From JAHFTY01 sp964584785 (lineage in GTDB: Bacteria > Acidobacteriota > Terriglobia > 20CM-2-55-15): DNA of 64,000 nt. A model generated the notes under the pieces. The model was not told where the DNA came from, ran no database searches, and was given only the letters and a program-made list of their open reading frames with translations. This document shows, in pieces, positions 35,501 through 43,861 of the stretch. Positions within the stretch are counted from its first letter, which is position 1, and each line of letters opens with the position of its first letter. The stretch covers positions 1 through 64,000 of the forward strand of contig CAZPBY010000040.1 in the NCBI GenBank assembly GCA_964584785.1. The letters are read 5' to 3'. The position numbers and the translations under genes are program-made.

Positions 35501-36734
35501 CTTTGCCGATCTTCACGAGGTTCTGGACCAACTCGTTGGTGCGGCCGACAAGAATCGGGCTCGCTTCTCTCTCCGGTTCGCGGATCTTGTCGTCGGTGCG
35601 AACGATCGGCAGAGTGATGCCTGTAGATTCCAGACCGAGCCGCGCGGCAATGTGCGCCGCCCCAAGCGATTCGGAAGTGCGGCCGATGACGATGCCTGTG
35701 TCGGTGCGATCCGGAATGAGATCGACGTACGCATCGCCGAACCAACCGTCGATCGAGTACGGGTTGCTCAGATCGAAAGTCTTACCCGGCGGCAGCGGCG
35801 CTGCCGGTGCGGCGCTTCCGCGATCACCGGGTGAATCGGACGCAAGTTCGTCAGGATCGATCGGCGGTGTGAGGGAACGAGAATTCAAACCGGACCGCTG
35901 CACAGCCGAATTCGCGAGCCATTCGGATCTTGCATAAAACGAAATCGACGTCGCGGCCGCGTTCGTATAGTTGAGGGTGCGGATCTCCTGTCCCCGCCGA
36001 TGAGCGAGGTCCAGATCCTGAACAACCCTGACGGCGCGAGAAGAATCCTGCGTTGGAAGTTGGACGCGAACGTTAACGGATGCAACGCCACGGCGGTCCG
36101 CATCCACGACAAGCGACTCCACTGCAGCTTCCGTCGCCGCGACACCCTTTGACTGCAGGTGTTTTAAAACATCCTCTTCGATACCGGTCAGCGTGATGCC
36201 GCTCGAGTTCCAAAGACGCGGCAGCCGAGCGGCAAGCTCCGTTGCTGCGGCAAGCGTGCCTTCGTCATCCGCGCCGATGATCACGACTCCATCCGCGCCG
36301 CCCAACGGGGCTCGAACGGCGGCAATCATCCCCTGGCCTTTTTTCAGGTTTTTGATTTCAACAACTCCCCTGTCGATCAGTTTTTGAGTGAACGCGTTCT
36401 GCCGGCCGACAAGTACGGGGAGAGCAATCGAAGCCGCCTGCAGAACTTCGTTGTCACGCATCACGATCGGCAACGTTGCCGCGGTGGTTTCGAATCCGAA
36501 ACGTCCGGCGAGATTGACAGCAGCCTGGACGTCTTCCGTGGACGGGTGTTCGGGCACAATGATGCGGCCGGCAATCACGTCGGGAAAGCCATCACCGTTC
36601 GTGTCTCGAGAAACGCCTGAAACCGGACTGAACACTGAATTCAGCCCCTTGAACGGCGGATCAATTCGCTGGCCGACAGCCGGACCGATGACGAGTGCAA
36701 GCGCGGCAAGGCTCCACGCGATGCGGATGCTCAT
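32556..36734 (-). CDS. Giant exported M14 family metallocarboxypeptidase
   Basis: A 1392-residue protein with a signal peptide (residues 1-21). Residues 34-175 and 325-463 are two copies of one domain (each ends GADDxGTxAAAxxLAxRxPxxW), separated by an acidic, Pro/Ala-rich linker near 285-320. A long beta-rich middle follows to about 1020. The C-terminal zinc peptidase has FITGRQHANEVSS (HxxE ligands and the following region) and HPVENPDGAQ, then NPHGYPSHEW. Start 36734 has GGAGGT upstream; ATG 36776 is weaker. The substrate is unknown; such proteins probably trim extracellular peptides or peptidoglycan. Confidence 0.85.
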   Translation of the reverse strand: MSIRIAWSLAALALVIGPAVGQRIDPPFKGLNSVFSPVSGVSRDTNGDGFPDVIAGRIIVPEHPSTEDVQAAVNLAGRFGFETTAATLPIVMRDNEVLQAASIALPVLVGRQNAFTQKLIDRGVVEIKNLKKGQGMIAAVRAPLGGADGVVIIGADDEGTLAAATELAARLPRLWNSSGITLTGIEEDVLKHLQSKGVAATEAAVESLVVDADRRGVASVNVRVQLPTQDSSRAVRVVQDLDLAHRRGQEIRTLNYTNAAATSISFYARSEWLANSAVQRSGLNSRSLTPPIDPDELASDSPGDRGSAAPAAPLPPGKTFDLSNPYSIDGWFGDAYVDLIPDRTDTGIVIGRTSESLGAAHIAARLGLESTGITLPIVRTDDKIREPEREASPILVGRTNELVQNLVKIGKARLDDLQPGEGAVQIISKAFGNATATVVAGADDSGTEAAANYLARRIPYIWDTRPGAPGFEDVSTETLRFLQARNSAGQASQAVSDLDSVLRTLKDKTLESFELKLFLEEGNPAFERFLSDRIASAIKPGQLKVSTQGRNEPVPVFEEKLDLPWEVDEFWSKIRSDVLPNIKPGAHVEIETRLSESPEYRREISDKLKTELVKAGAVSPQIRVLSAYKQGFLWMTEEVIPRLKGKGVKSVHVKVAKYEPDFTKKFKFYMVPTRWVHELYPVDEIFKRDLGVSTDAFQVELVDSPADIYSLEAFNQAGQQVYQASFSPKIVEREYLDKFPGWSRVQVTTGWLNASIDGKAVVDTRIATDPERFWDYYQSKVLPRIYDYVMKTTGNRPLPDKQPFHRDLDVEVWMSEPDFALGLDQELVSSLEALHEDLYFVTLDFFDALGRTTTQRRLAAPGKIFPIIHPNRQGQAGQARVLYSGNASAKPRMEIAYKEKGVDKLVHVDRDLTKIDTTTPSALRTIVRADHVREIEVQFEAKDDKEAARAVDAFDVLPKLQAAGMYKQALSFDHVDHVSMRIGLKDAHSTRVISNTGMWEPSNVRTSSERPKSPLVTWDHIISPDESESLIKQLAAFPEVKAYRAGQSYRGRDISVMEITAPTSSELISKAKYTAYKPTIFITGRQHANEVSSTSHMLRLAELLVTDPSYKEILKKVNVILHPVENPDGAQMAYDLQKLTPTYMLHAGRYSALGMDVASQVSQSDPLLPEALVRMKVWRDWLPDIYLNPHGYPSHEWVQQFAGYVPPGFRTYLSTRGWYTTTSGLRDPRYPAHGQVVDALREAIVAAINSNPEVRDMDLRSQARYKKWAYGFEPYVFNQEIYKETAIYYSDAETGEPSGSRRAGTGGSRNNMGAWPQITYFNSGTEAPDETAQGEWLNLVSKAGFSYLMASVNYLRNGESKIERIEEDGQRDNFSRTILRPRPVMPAKPARK

Positions 36735-37122
36735 GCAGACCTCCGGATTAACGAAGGCTAATGATGCAGCCGACAATGGGGCGTAATCCAGAGGTAACTT
36801 CGAAGGAGAGACAGCGCCTCCGCGTATGAAGCAACCCCGCTGCTACTCCTCCTCTCCCCCAAGTTGAGTCCTCACAGCGGGGAAGTTCATGCGCATTGGC
36901 AAGGTCGAATGTAGTTCAGCAAAAGCAGCGTCGACAACTACGATCCGCTCTGAAACGAAGAAATGACACACTGGAGACATCCTGGAGACAATTGAGTCAC
37001 AACGTGTGACTGAATCAACTCTCAGTACCCGGAGCGATAGCAGCGGGCACGTTTCGAATTGGCGATTCGCGCCAATCAAATGATGTCATGTTACCTTTAC
37101 TCATCGGCGCGGCGGGGGAACA
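36735..37122. other. Divergent intergenic region with direct and inverted repeats
   Basis: No gene is supported in these 388 bases. CTGGAGACA occurs twice in tandem (36971-36979, 36982-36990), and AGTCACA-ACG-TGTGACT (36995-37011) is a perfect 7-base inverted repeat next to it. This arrangement looks like a regulator-binding site for one of the two divergent genes; no local regulator gene is evident. Confidence 0.5.
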
Positions 37123-37776
37123 TTGACGAAATACAAGCCACCGGCAGTTGCAGTCTGCTTCGCACTCGTGATGCTGGCGGGATTCTTTCTAACTGCCGCT
37201 TTCCCACAATCCGCTTCGGATTCGAAAAGGCCTGACGGGTGGAAAGTACGTCTCGATCGTCCAGGCTTTTTTTCGAGCGAACCCCTCTTCGTATCGATGG
37301 CGCCGGGCTGGCACATCACTACCGGTCCGCCGCTGATCGCTTATGAATCGACTGCTGGAGCACGCGGGAATTACAAGGTCGAATCGGAAATCCTGCTGTT
37401 TCCCGGAGAGCAAAACGGTGGATACGGATTGTTCATAGGAGGAGCCGCGCTGGACTCGAACGAGATGTCGTATACGGCGTTTCAGCTTCGCCGTGACGGC
37501 AAGTTCTCGATCTGGTTCCGCACTGGCTCGACGGCAAAGGACCTCGTGGCTTGGACTTCGCACCCTGCCGTGATTCCACACAAGGGTGGACCCGAACCTG
37601 TGAAGAACGTCCTGGCGGTTGAAGTTCGGCCTTCCGAGGTGGCCTTCATGGCGAATGGCCGCACGATACACGTAGCCCGGCGTCAGGGATTAGCTGTCGA
37701 AGGCTCGTTCGGTTTTCGCGTCGACGAGGATCTGAACGTTCACCCAACACGACTCTCCATGCAGCCACAGCAGTGA
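37123..37776 (+). CDS. Exported lectin-like/DUF1080-like protein
   Basis: A 217-residue protein with an N-terminal signal or anchor (YKPPAVAVCFALVMLAGFFLTAA). The mature part looks like a concanavalin-type beta sandwich related to 3-keto-disaccharide hydrolase (DUF1080): GWHITTGPPLIAYE, GNYKVESEILLF, GYGLFIGGAAL, FSIWFRTG and EVAFMANGRTIH. The start is TTG 37123 after GGGGGAA; no ATG is available before the hydrophobic segment. Its stop overlaps the GTG of the E1 alpha gene, an odd pairing. Function unknown; sugar or polymer binding is inferred from the fold only. Confidence 0.7.
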   Translation: MTKYKPPAVAVCFALVMLAGFFLTAAFPQSASDSKRPDGWKVRLDRPGFFSSEPLFVSMAPGWHITTGPPLIAYESTAGARGNYKVESEILLFPGEQNGGYGLFIGGAALDSNEMSYTAFQLRRDGKFSIWFRTGSTAKDLVAWTSHPAVIPHKGGPEPVKNVLAVEVRPSEVAFMANGRTIHVARRQGLAVEGSFGFRVDEDLNVHPTRLSMQPQQ

Positions 37777-38786
37777 TCGACGGCGATCTTCTCCTGAATA
37801 TCTACAAGGCGATGGTGCAGACGCGGCTGTTCGAGGCGCGAATGGTCGCTCTTCATCGCAAAGGACAGATTTCGATTTACGCGACGTCCGAAGGAGAGGA
37901 AGCGCTGGCAGTGGCCTCCACCTCGGCATTGGCGGATGGCGACTGGCTGTTTCCGGACTACCGCAGCACCGGCGCGCTGTTCGCGCGGGGAGTTTCGATG
38001 AGCGACTACCTGTCGCAAATCCTGGGCACCGGCCGCGACTCGAGCAAGGGTCGTCAAATGCCGACGCATATCGCATCGCGGGAATTGCGCATCGCCTCGG
38101 TCTCCACTCCTGTCGGAAACGGTATCGTGCACGCTACCGGACTTGCGTGGGCCGCGAAATTACGTGGCGGCTCCGAAACCGTGCTGGTTTTTTTTGGAGA
38201 TGGCGCCACATCGTCGGACGGCTTTCATGCGGGGATGAACATCGCGGGTGTGCATCGTTTGCCGATTGTGTTTCTGTGCCGCAACAATCAGTACGCCATT
38301 TCATTGCCTTTGGCGAAGCAGACCGCATCAAAGAATATCGCGGTGAAGGCCGAGGCTTACGGGTTCGAGGGTATTCAGATTGACGGCAACGATGCCTTGG
38401 CCGTCTACGAGGCGACCGAGCGCGCACTTTCTCGCGCACGTTCGGGCTCGGGCCCCACATTGATCGAAGCGATCGCTTATCGGCTGGGATCGCACACGAC
38501 TTCCGACGATGCCCGCCGCTACCGCGCCGATCAGCAGGTCGATGAATGGCGGCGGCGCGATGCGATCGAGAATCTACGGATGCATCTTTCGAAGAACGCT
38601 TTCTGGACCCCCGAAAGTGACGCCGCGTTCCGTGAAACGCTCACACACGACATCGACGCTGCCATCGACCGTGCATTGACCGAACCCGCTCCATCACCTA
38701 CGACGTTATTTGATGATGTTTACAGTTCAGTCCCGCAGCACCTCGCGGAGCAGCGCGACCAAATCCGCAAAGGCCGTGACGCGTGA
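37773..38786 (+). CDS. 2-oxoacid dehydrogenase E1 component, alpha subunit
   Basis: A 337-residue thiamine-diphosphate enzyme subunit. The ThDP-binding motif is FFGDGATSSDGFHAGMN, ending at RNNQYAIS; GRQMPTH and the phosphorylation-loop region YRLGSHTTSDDARRYR follow the branched-chain 2-oxoacid dehydrogenase (BCKDH) or acetoin type more than pyruvate. The start is GTG inside the previous stop (GTGA), and the stop overlaps the beta subunit start the same way. It works with the beta subunit and with E2 and E3 encoded elsewhere. Confidence 0.9.
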   Translation: MIDGDLLLNIYKAMVQTRLFEARMVALHRKGQISIYATSEGEEALAVASTSALADGDWLFPDYRSTGALFARGVSMSDYLSQILGTGRDSSKGRQMPTHIASRELRIASVSTPVGNGIVHATGLAWAAKLRGGSETVLVFFGDGATSSDGFHAGMNIAGVHRLPIVFLCRNNQYAISLPLAKQTASKNIAVKAEAYGFEGIQIDGNDALAVYEATERALSRARSGSGPTLIEAIAYRLGSHTTSDDARRYRADQQVDEWRRRDAIENLRMHLSKNAFWTPESDAAFRETLTHDIDAAIDRALTEPAPSPTTLFDDVYSSVPQHLAEQRDQIRKGRDA

Positions 38787-39757
38787 GTCTGATGAACATG
38801 GCTCAGGCCATCAACGACGGGCTGAAAACCGCAATGCGCCGCGATCCCAACATCGTCGTGCTTGGGGAAGATGTAGCGCGGCTGGGTGGCGTGTTTCGTG
38901 TGACCGACGGTCTGCTCGAAGAATTTGGCGAGCGTCGAGTTCTGGACACGCCGCTGAACGAAACAGGAATCATTGGCTCGGCGATTGGAATGGCTCTGTA
39001 CGGACTTCGCCCTGTCGCTGAAATCCAGTTCGCAGATTTCGTCTACCCCGCTTTCGATCAGATCGTCAATGAGCTCGCGAAGTATCGCTATCGTTCGGGC
39101 GGTCAGTTCTCATGTCCGGTCGTTGTTCGCATGCCATCCGGCGGCGGAGTGAAAGGCGGTCTCTGTCATTCCCAGAGCCCGGAAAGCTATTTTGTGCACA
39201 CTGCCGGTCTGAAGGTGGTGATGCCGTCGAACGCCTACGATGCAAAGGGGCTCCTGATTGCAGCGCTTCATGACGATGACCCTGTCGTCTTTTTCGAACC
39301 CAAGAGTGTCTACAGGTCCGAAAAACGCGAGGTCCCTGCGGACGACTTCTCGGTGCCGCTTGGACGCGCGGCGACGTTGCGAGAAGGCCATGACATGACG
39401 CTCGTCACTTACGGCGCGATGGTGCCGCTGGCGCTTCGATGTGCCGAACTCGCGGCGGCTGATGGTATTGGAATCGAAGTTATCGATGTTCGGACGCTGC
39501 TTCCATTGGATATCGATCACATTGCCGCTTCCGTGATCAAGACGAGCCGTGCCGTAATTCTCCACGAAGCGCCTCGCACATGCGGATACGGCGCGGAGCT
39601 GATGTCTCAAATCATGGAACGCTGCTTCTGGCATCTCGACGCCCCGCCTGCGCGCGTCACCGGTTTCGACACTCCGTTTTCCTATGCTCTCGAAGACGAG
39701 TACATGCCGAACGAAGGCCGCGTTCTTCAAGCGATCCACTCTGTCGCAAAGGCTTGA
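38783..39757 (+). CDS. 2-oxoacid dehydrogenase E1 component, beta subunit
   Basis: A 324-residue partner of E1 alpha. Family blocks seen are VVLGEDVARLGGVFRVTDGL, RVLDTPLNETGIIGSAIGMA, EIQFADFVYPAFDQIVNE, GGLCHSQSPESYFVH and VIDVRTLLPLD, ending in the transketolase C domain (ILHEAPRTCGYGAEL). GTG start, 4-base overlap with the alpha gene. The LCHSQSPES segment agrees with the branched-chain group. No E2 or E3 gene is in the window; the next gene is an unrelated dipeptidase. Confidence 0.92.
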   Translation: MSLMNMAQAINDGLKTAMRRDPNIVVLGEDVARLGGVFRVTDGLLEEFGERRVLDTPLNETGIIGSAIGMALYGLRPVAEIQFADFVYPAFDQIVNELAKYRYRSGGQFSCPVVVRMPSGGGVKGGLCHSQSPESYFVHTAGLKVVMPSNAYDAKGLLIAALHDDDPVVFFEPKSVYRSEKREVPADDFSVPLGRAATLREGHDMTLVTYGAMVPLALRCAELAAADGIGIEVIDVRTLLPLDIDHIAASVIKTSRAVILHEAPRTCGYGAELMSQIMERCFWHLDAPPARVTGFDTPFSYALEDEYMPNEGRVLQAIHSVAKA

Positions 39758-39815
39758 GAGCGTAACGCTTCAATTCGTGACAGAATCTTAGCCGCTCATC
39801 GCACAGGAGGACACC

Positions 39816-41243
39816 ATGCCAAAGGTCATCCGTTTGTTCGTCGCCGCAACCCTGATTTTGAGTGCCACTTTTCAGGCCGGCGCGCAAACGTCCGCCGAGA
39901 ACGCGCTGATTGCCAGGGCGAAGGGCATTCACGATCGCGTCATCAAGATGGATACTCACAACGACATCGAACCGAGCCGCTTCACTCCGGAATGCAATTA
40001 CACCATGCGTCTCACCACACAGGTGAACCTGCCCAAGATGGACGAAGGCGATATGGACGTGTCGTTCATGATCGTTTACGTGGGCCAGGGCCCGCTGACG
40101 CCGGAGGGCTACGACAATGCCTATCGTCAGGCCATCGCGAAATTCGATGCTATTCACCGGCTTACGGAAGTGATCGCGCCGCAAAAGATCGGACTGGCGG
40201 TGAGTCCTGCGGACGTGGTCAGCCTTCATCGCAAGGGAGTCCGGATTGCGGTCATCGGCGTTGAGAACGGATACCCGATGGGCCTTGACATCAAACGGGT
40301 AAAGGAATTCTACGACCGCGGTGGACGTTACATGTCGCTCGCTCACAACGGCAACAGCCAGCTGGCGGACTCCAACACCGGCGAACGCGATGGGTATCTG
40401 TACAACAATGGCCTGTCTCCGCTCGGACGCGAAGTCATTGCGGAAATGAATCGGCTTGGCATGATGGTCGATGTTTCGCATCCGTCGAAGGGCGCCAACC
40501 TGGAAGCGATGAGACTCTCGAAAGCGCCGGTCATCGCGTCGCACTCGTCGGTTCGGGCCCTGGCCAATGTGAGCCGGAATATGGACGACGAACTTTTGCT
40601 CGCGTTGAAAAAGAACGGGGGCGTCATGCAGACCGTGGGCTTCGCATCGTACGTCAAGGTGGATCCGGCGGAACGGGCTCCAGCGATCGCGAGGCTTCGC
40701 GAAGACTTCGGGCTTCCGACTCCACAACGTGGCGGTAGCGGCGGAGCACGAGGCGGTGGCGCCGGCGGAAGAGGTGGTGCAGGACGAGGCGCTGCGGCCA
40801 ACGGCCCTGCGCCGTGTCCTGTTGAAGATCCCCGCAATCCTCCGGCGCCTCGCGGAGGCGGCGATGCCCAGACGGCGCAAAGAGCCGCAGACAACGAGGC
40901 TCTGAGCAAACTGTCGCCGGAGAGACGCGCGCAGTATGAAAAGCAAATGGCCGACATCGATGCGAAGTGGCCCGCTGCCGCTCGCGCTACAGTGAAGGAC
41001 TTCGTGAATCACATCGATTACGCGGTGAAATTGATCGGCCTCGATCACGTTGGGATTTCGTCCGACTTTGACGGCGGCGGCGGGATCGACGGCTGGAACA
41101 GCGCCGCCGAAGCATTCAACGTCACTCTCGAACTGGTCCGCCGAGGTTATACCGAACCACAAATCGGTCAACTATGGGGCGGAAATCTCCTGAGAGTTTG
41201 GGGAGAGGTGGAAAAGGTCGCGAAGCAGCTCCAGAAGAAGTAA
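39816..41243 (+). CDS. Exported M19 membrane-type dipeptidase
   Basis: A 475-residue renal-dipeptidase family enzyme with a signal peptide (residues 1-22). The metal site is visible: MDTHNDIE, then GVENGYPMG, VDVSHPSKG and SHSSVRALANVSRNM, with the DHVGISSDFDGGGG block at the end. Between about residues 305 and 360 there is an insertion rich in Gly, Arg, Ala and Pro (GGSGGARGGGAGGRGG) that is not part of the fold. The start follows AGGAGG. It should cleave dipeptides, including D-amino-acid ones, in the periplasm. Confidence 0.92.
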   Translation: MPKVIRLFVAATLILSATFQAGAQTSAENALIARAKGIHDRVIKMDTHNDIEPSRFTPECNYTMRLTTQVNLPKMDEGDMDVSFMIVYVGQGPLTPEGYDNAYRQAIAKFDAIHRLTEVIAPQKIGLAVSPADVVSLHRKGVRIAVIGVENGYPMGLDIKRVKEFYDRGGRYMSLAHNGNSQLADSNTGERDGYLYNNGLSPLGREVIAEMNRLGMMVDVSHPSKGANLEAMRLSKAPVIASHSSVRALANVSRNMDDELLLALKKNGGVMQTVGFASYVKVDPAERAPAIARLREDFGLPTPQRGGSGGARGGGAGGRGGAGRGAAANGPAPCPVEDPRNPPAPRGGGDAQTAQRAADNEALSKLSPERRAQYEKQMADIDAKWPAAARATVKDFVNHIDYAVKLIGLDHVGISSDFDGGGGIDGWNSAAEAFNVTLELVRRGYTEPQIGQLWGGNLLRVWGEVEKVAKQLQKK

Positions 41244-41326
41244 ATCGCAGATCGCGAGTCGACAATCGCTCCTTTAGATGACCTTTGTCATCGTCATTTT
41301 GCGATTCCCGATTCGCGATCTGCGAT
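41244..41326. terminator. Long compound hairpin between convergent genes
   Basis: ATCGCAGATCGCGA (41244-41257) pairs perfectly with TCGCGATCTGCGAT (41313-41326); the arms extend inward to about 26 bases with three mismatches. The loop contains a second hairpin, GATGAC-CTTT-GTCATC, followed by CGTCATTTT. It lies between the M19 dipeptidase and the subtilase genes and can terminate both. Its size also suits a dispersed palindromic repeat. Confidence 0.6.
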
Positions 41327-41339
41327 GGATACTCTGCCC

Positions 41340-42671
41340 CTAGTTCTGCGGCGCCCGGACGATTCCTTCACGAATACCATCGAAGGTGTAAGTCGTGGTG
41401 GGCGAATCGTACGGAGCGACGTTTTTCAGCAGCGCGTTGGCCTGAATATCACTACGCAGAGTCGTAAGATTCACGACACCGCCAGCAGCTTGAATCATTC
41501 TGGCAACCACACCAGCAACGTGAGGCGAGGACATGCTGGTTCCGGACATCCGAGTGGTGCCGCCGCCAAGTTTCAACGAAAGGATTCCGAGAGACGAAAT
41601 AATGCAACCCGAGCTGACGTCTTCCTCTTCTTCACCAGGCGCAGAAATCAATACCGTAGGGCCATCGGTTGTGAAGTAGGACGCCGTGTCTCCGGAAATC
41701 GGCGACTTCAACCGCCTGCAGGCATTGGTGCCGCTCTTTGCGGTCGTGCTGGCAACTGCAAACACATTGTTGAGCCCCGCGGGAACCTGACTCGAAGCTT
41801 CCACCTTCGCGTCATTGCAGGCAGACACCACAACGGCGATGCCGTTAGCCGCAAGAGTGTCGATCGCGAGTTGCATCGCCGAGTCATCGCTGGATGCGGG
41901 ACGGCCCAGACTCATGTTCACGACTTGAATCTTCGGCGAGACCAGTGCGGCGTTTTGCCCGATCCAGTTGAGTCCGGCGATGACCGCCGAATCGGAACCG
42001 GAGCCCGTCGAATCGAGGACTTTGACGCAGTAGACCGTCGCGGCGGGCGCCACGCCGACGACATCGAGGTTGTTGCCCATCTTGGCAGCCACGATGCCGG
42101 CCACATGTGTCCCGTGACCGTGATTATCCTGACACGATCCGCCGTATGCACTGAAAGCCGTGGCTGGGGCATCAGGGGCTGGAGCGAGATCCTGATGTCC
42201 GAAGTCGATGCCAGTGTCCACGATTGCGACCCCAACGCCGGCGCCGGACGTGGCGCTTGGAGCTCCAATCCGCGCAACACCGGCGGGAATCACTTCAGCC
42301 GGCGTTCCACCACCGCCGCCGCCACTTCCACCGCCGCCCGGCTTTCCGTTTATTCTGACGTCGCCTGCAATCGAACTCTGAGTCGCGAAGATGCGATGAT
42401 CAAGTTCAATCGACAACACATCCGGATCCCTTTGCAGAACCGCGAGAACTTTGTCATTGGGTGCCGTGACCGCCGCGGCATCGATGATGCTGTAGTTGAA
42501 CCTCATTCGGGCTCCCGACCGTTGCACCGATGCGGCACGCGAAGCTTCCGAAGAGCCTCCGCGATAACGCACGATGTAGTCCTGATTGGTTTGCGCACTT
42601 AGAGCCGGGGGGATCGAGGCAAGCAAAAACAGCGAAAGAGTTATCCATCCTGGAGCCTTTCGCAAAATCAT
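41340..42671 (-). CDS. Secreted subtilisin-like (S8) serine peptidase
   Basis: A 443-residue subtilase. Signal peptide 1-26; propeptide of the I9 inhibitor type at 30-95 (YIVRYRGG, VLSIELDHRI); glycine linker 112-122; catalytic domain 125-435 with Asp152 (VDTGID), His186 (HGHGTHVAG) and Ser379 (GTSMSSPHVAG); the oxyanion Asn is probably Asn286 in SACNDA. The C-terminus has no extra anchoring domain. ATG 42671 is chosen because AAGGAG lies eight bases upstream; 42695 is an in-frame alternative. It is likely a secreted broad-specificity protease. Confidence 0.93.
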   Translation of the reverse strand: MILRKAPGWITLSLFLLASIPPALSAQTNQDYIVRYRGGSSEASRAASVQRSGARMRFNYSIIDAAAVTAPNDKVLAVLQRDPDVLSIELDHRIFATQSSIAGDVRINGKPGGGGSGGGGGGTPAEVIPAGVARIGAPSATSGAGVGVAIVDTGIDFGHQDLAPAPDAPATAFSAYGGSCQDNHGHGTHVAGIVAAKMGNNLDVVGVAPAATVYCVKVLDSTGSGSDSAVIAGLNWIGQNAALVSPKIQVVNMSLGRPASSDDSAMQLAIDTLAANGIAVVVSACNDAKVEASSQVPAGLNNVFAVASTTAKSGTNACRRLKSPISGDTASYFTTDGPTVLISAPGEEEEDVSSGCIISSLGILSLKLGGGTTRMSGTSMSSPHVAGVVARMIQAAGGVVNLTTLRSDIQANALLKNVAPYDSPTTTYTFDGIREGIVRAPQN

Positions 42672-42773
42672 TGTGTTCTTCTCCTTTTCACGCACAATAG
42701 AGCGGCTACTCTAAAACGTGGACGTCTACAGATCAATAGTTAAACCTTTGAAACGATGGGCACTTTAGTCTAG

Positions 42774-43304
42774 ATGATGCCGGGTGGCCATCTGGCGACA
42801 GCCTTGGGGCTCGGTCTGGTAGCGTACGCCATCACCGGGTCGGGCGAGCTTGCTGCGGGATGTTTTGCGGGCGGGTTCCTGATCGATGTGGATCACTACG
42901 TCGATTATCTGGTCTTTGAAAAACAGTGGCGGCGGCCCGGACCGTTGAGCTTTCTCGCCTATTACTTCAGAAGCATGCCGAAACTGCTCGTCCTGCCGCT
43001 CCATTCATTTGAAGTTATGGCGATTCTGACTGTGATCGCAGTTGCACTCGGAAGCCCCTTTCTAAAGGGTTACTTGCTCGGAGCCTCCATGCACCTCGGC
43101 TTCGACATGCTCGTTAATGGAGATTACGCCCTACGTCAGCCGGTTCTGTTTTATTTTTTCTGGTTTCGGGCGACCCGCCGATTCTCAGCGCTTGAGCTTC
43201 TCGACGTCAAAGTCAGGCCAGGCGCAGGCGAACATCCCGTGAAGGACTTCTTCAAGTGGCGCCCGCTGACTGAGCGCAAGGCCCCGGCCAGAAACGACTC
43301 CTGA
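42774..43304 (+). CDS. YdjM-like membrane protein, putative metal-dependent hydrolase
   Basis: A 176-residue membrane protein with about four helices. The motifs GGHLATALGLGL, FLIDVDHYVDYL, VLPLHSFEVM and ASMHLGFDML reproduce the His/Asp pattern of the LexA-binding, inner-membrane-associated hydrolase family (YdjM, DUF457). The substrate is unknown. Two ATGs are adjacent at the start and no ribosome site is evident. It converges on the next gene with a 27-base gap. Confidence 0.75.
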   Translation: MMPGGHLATALGLGLVAYAITGSGELAAGCFAGGFLIDVDHYVDYLVFEKQWRRPGPLSFLAYYFRSMPKLLVLPLHSFEVMAILTVIAVALGSPFLKGYLLGASMHLGFDMLVNGDYALRQPVLFYFFWFRATRRFSALELLDVKVRPGAGEHPVKDFFKWRPLTERKAPARNDS

Positions 43305-43331
43305 ACGAAACGCTGGTCACGAAGCCGTCGA

Positions 43332-43736
43332 CTAATGTTTCAGAAGTCCGCTCAACATGTGCAGAAGCGTACCGCCGGCGAGCAGAAAAACACCCAGCGA
43401 CGTTCTGGGGCGGTCCAGGCTGCCAAGCAACGGCTCCAAAGTGAACGCGTATATCAAAAGCCCGCTGGCCACCATCATCAATCCCAATCCGAAGCTCTGG
43501 AGCCATCGGCCGCGAAAATCGGTGGCCTCGACGACGTACCGCCCGATCGCGACGTTCGCAATTCCGGCCATCAGGATGTAGATATGATTCGCACGAAACA
43601 TCATGTGGCTGACTTCATCGCTGAGATAAAGGGAAGGCGCTTTCACTCGAAGGTAAATACCCGATGCGGCAAACGCGGTAAGAGTAAACCATCCCACCGC
43701 AAGGTGCGCTTGTTTGAGGACGTTCCGTTTGAGCAA
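43332..43736 (-). CDS. Small four-helix membrane protein of unknown function
   Basis: A 134-residue protein with four predicted membrane helices near residues 10-28, 48-65, 80-100 and 112-130. Possible heme or metal residues are His11, His44, His51 and His126, but they do not form a motif I recognise. There is no signal peptide apart from the first helix. The layout is like small DUF-class membrane proteins; I cannot name the family. Confidence 0.65.
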   Translation of the reverse strand: MLKRNVLKQAHLAVGWFTLTAFAASGIYLRVKAPSLYLSDEVSHMMFRANHIYILMAGIANVAIGRYVVEATDFRGRWLQSFGLGLMMVASGLLIYAFTLEPLLGSLDRPRTSLGVFLLAGGTLLHMLSGLLKH

Positions 43737-43861
43737 CGGCGAAGTATACCAAAGCGGAGCAACTCAAATGGAACATCGGCTGCAGTTGGACATTTCATAA
43801 ATACAAGTCGGTGGTGCCGTCGGAAAGTTGATAATATTGGCCGCGCAGAGGGGACTAAACC

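Noticed and set aside
36843..37079. Minus-strand frame of 78 codons in the divergent intergenic region
   Set aside because: No ribosome site or family features; the area holds repeats typical of a regulatory region.
39657..41171. Minus-strand open frame (504 codons) opposite the M19 dipeptidase
   Set aside because: No domain or start signal; the plus-strand gene has full metal-site motifs.
41325..42602. Plus-strand open frame opposite the subtilase
   Set aside because: The minus strand has a complete catalytic triad and signal peptide; the plus frame has none.
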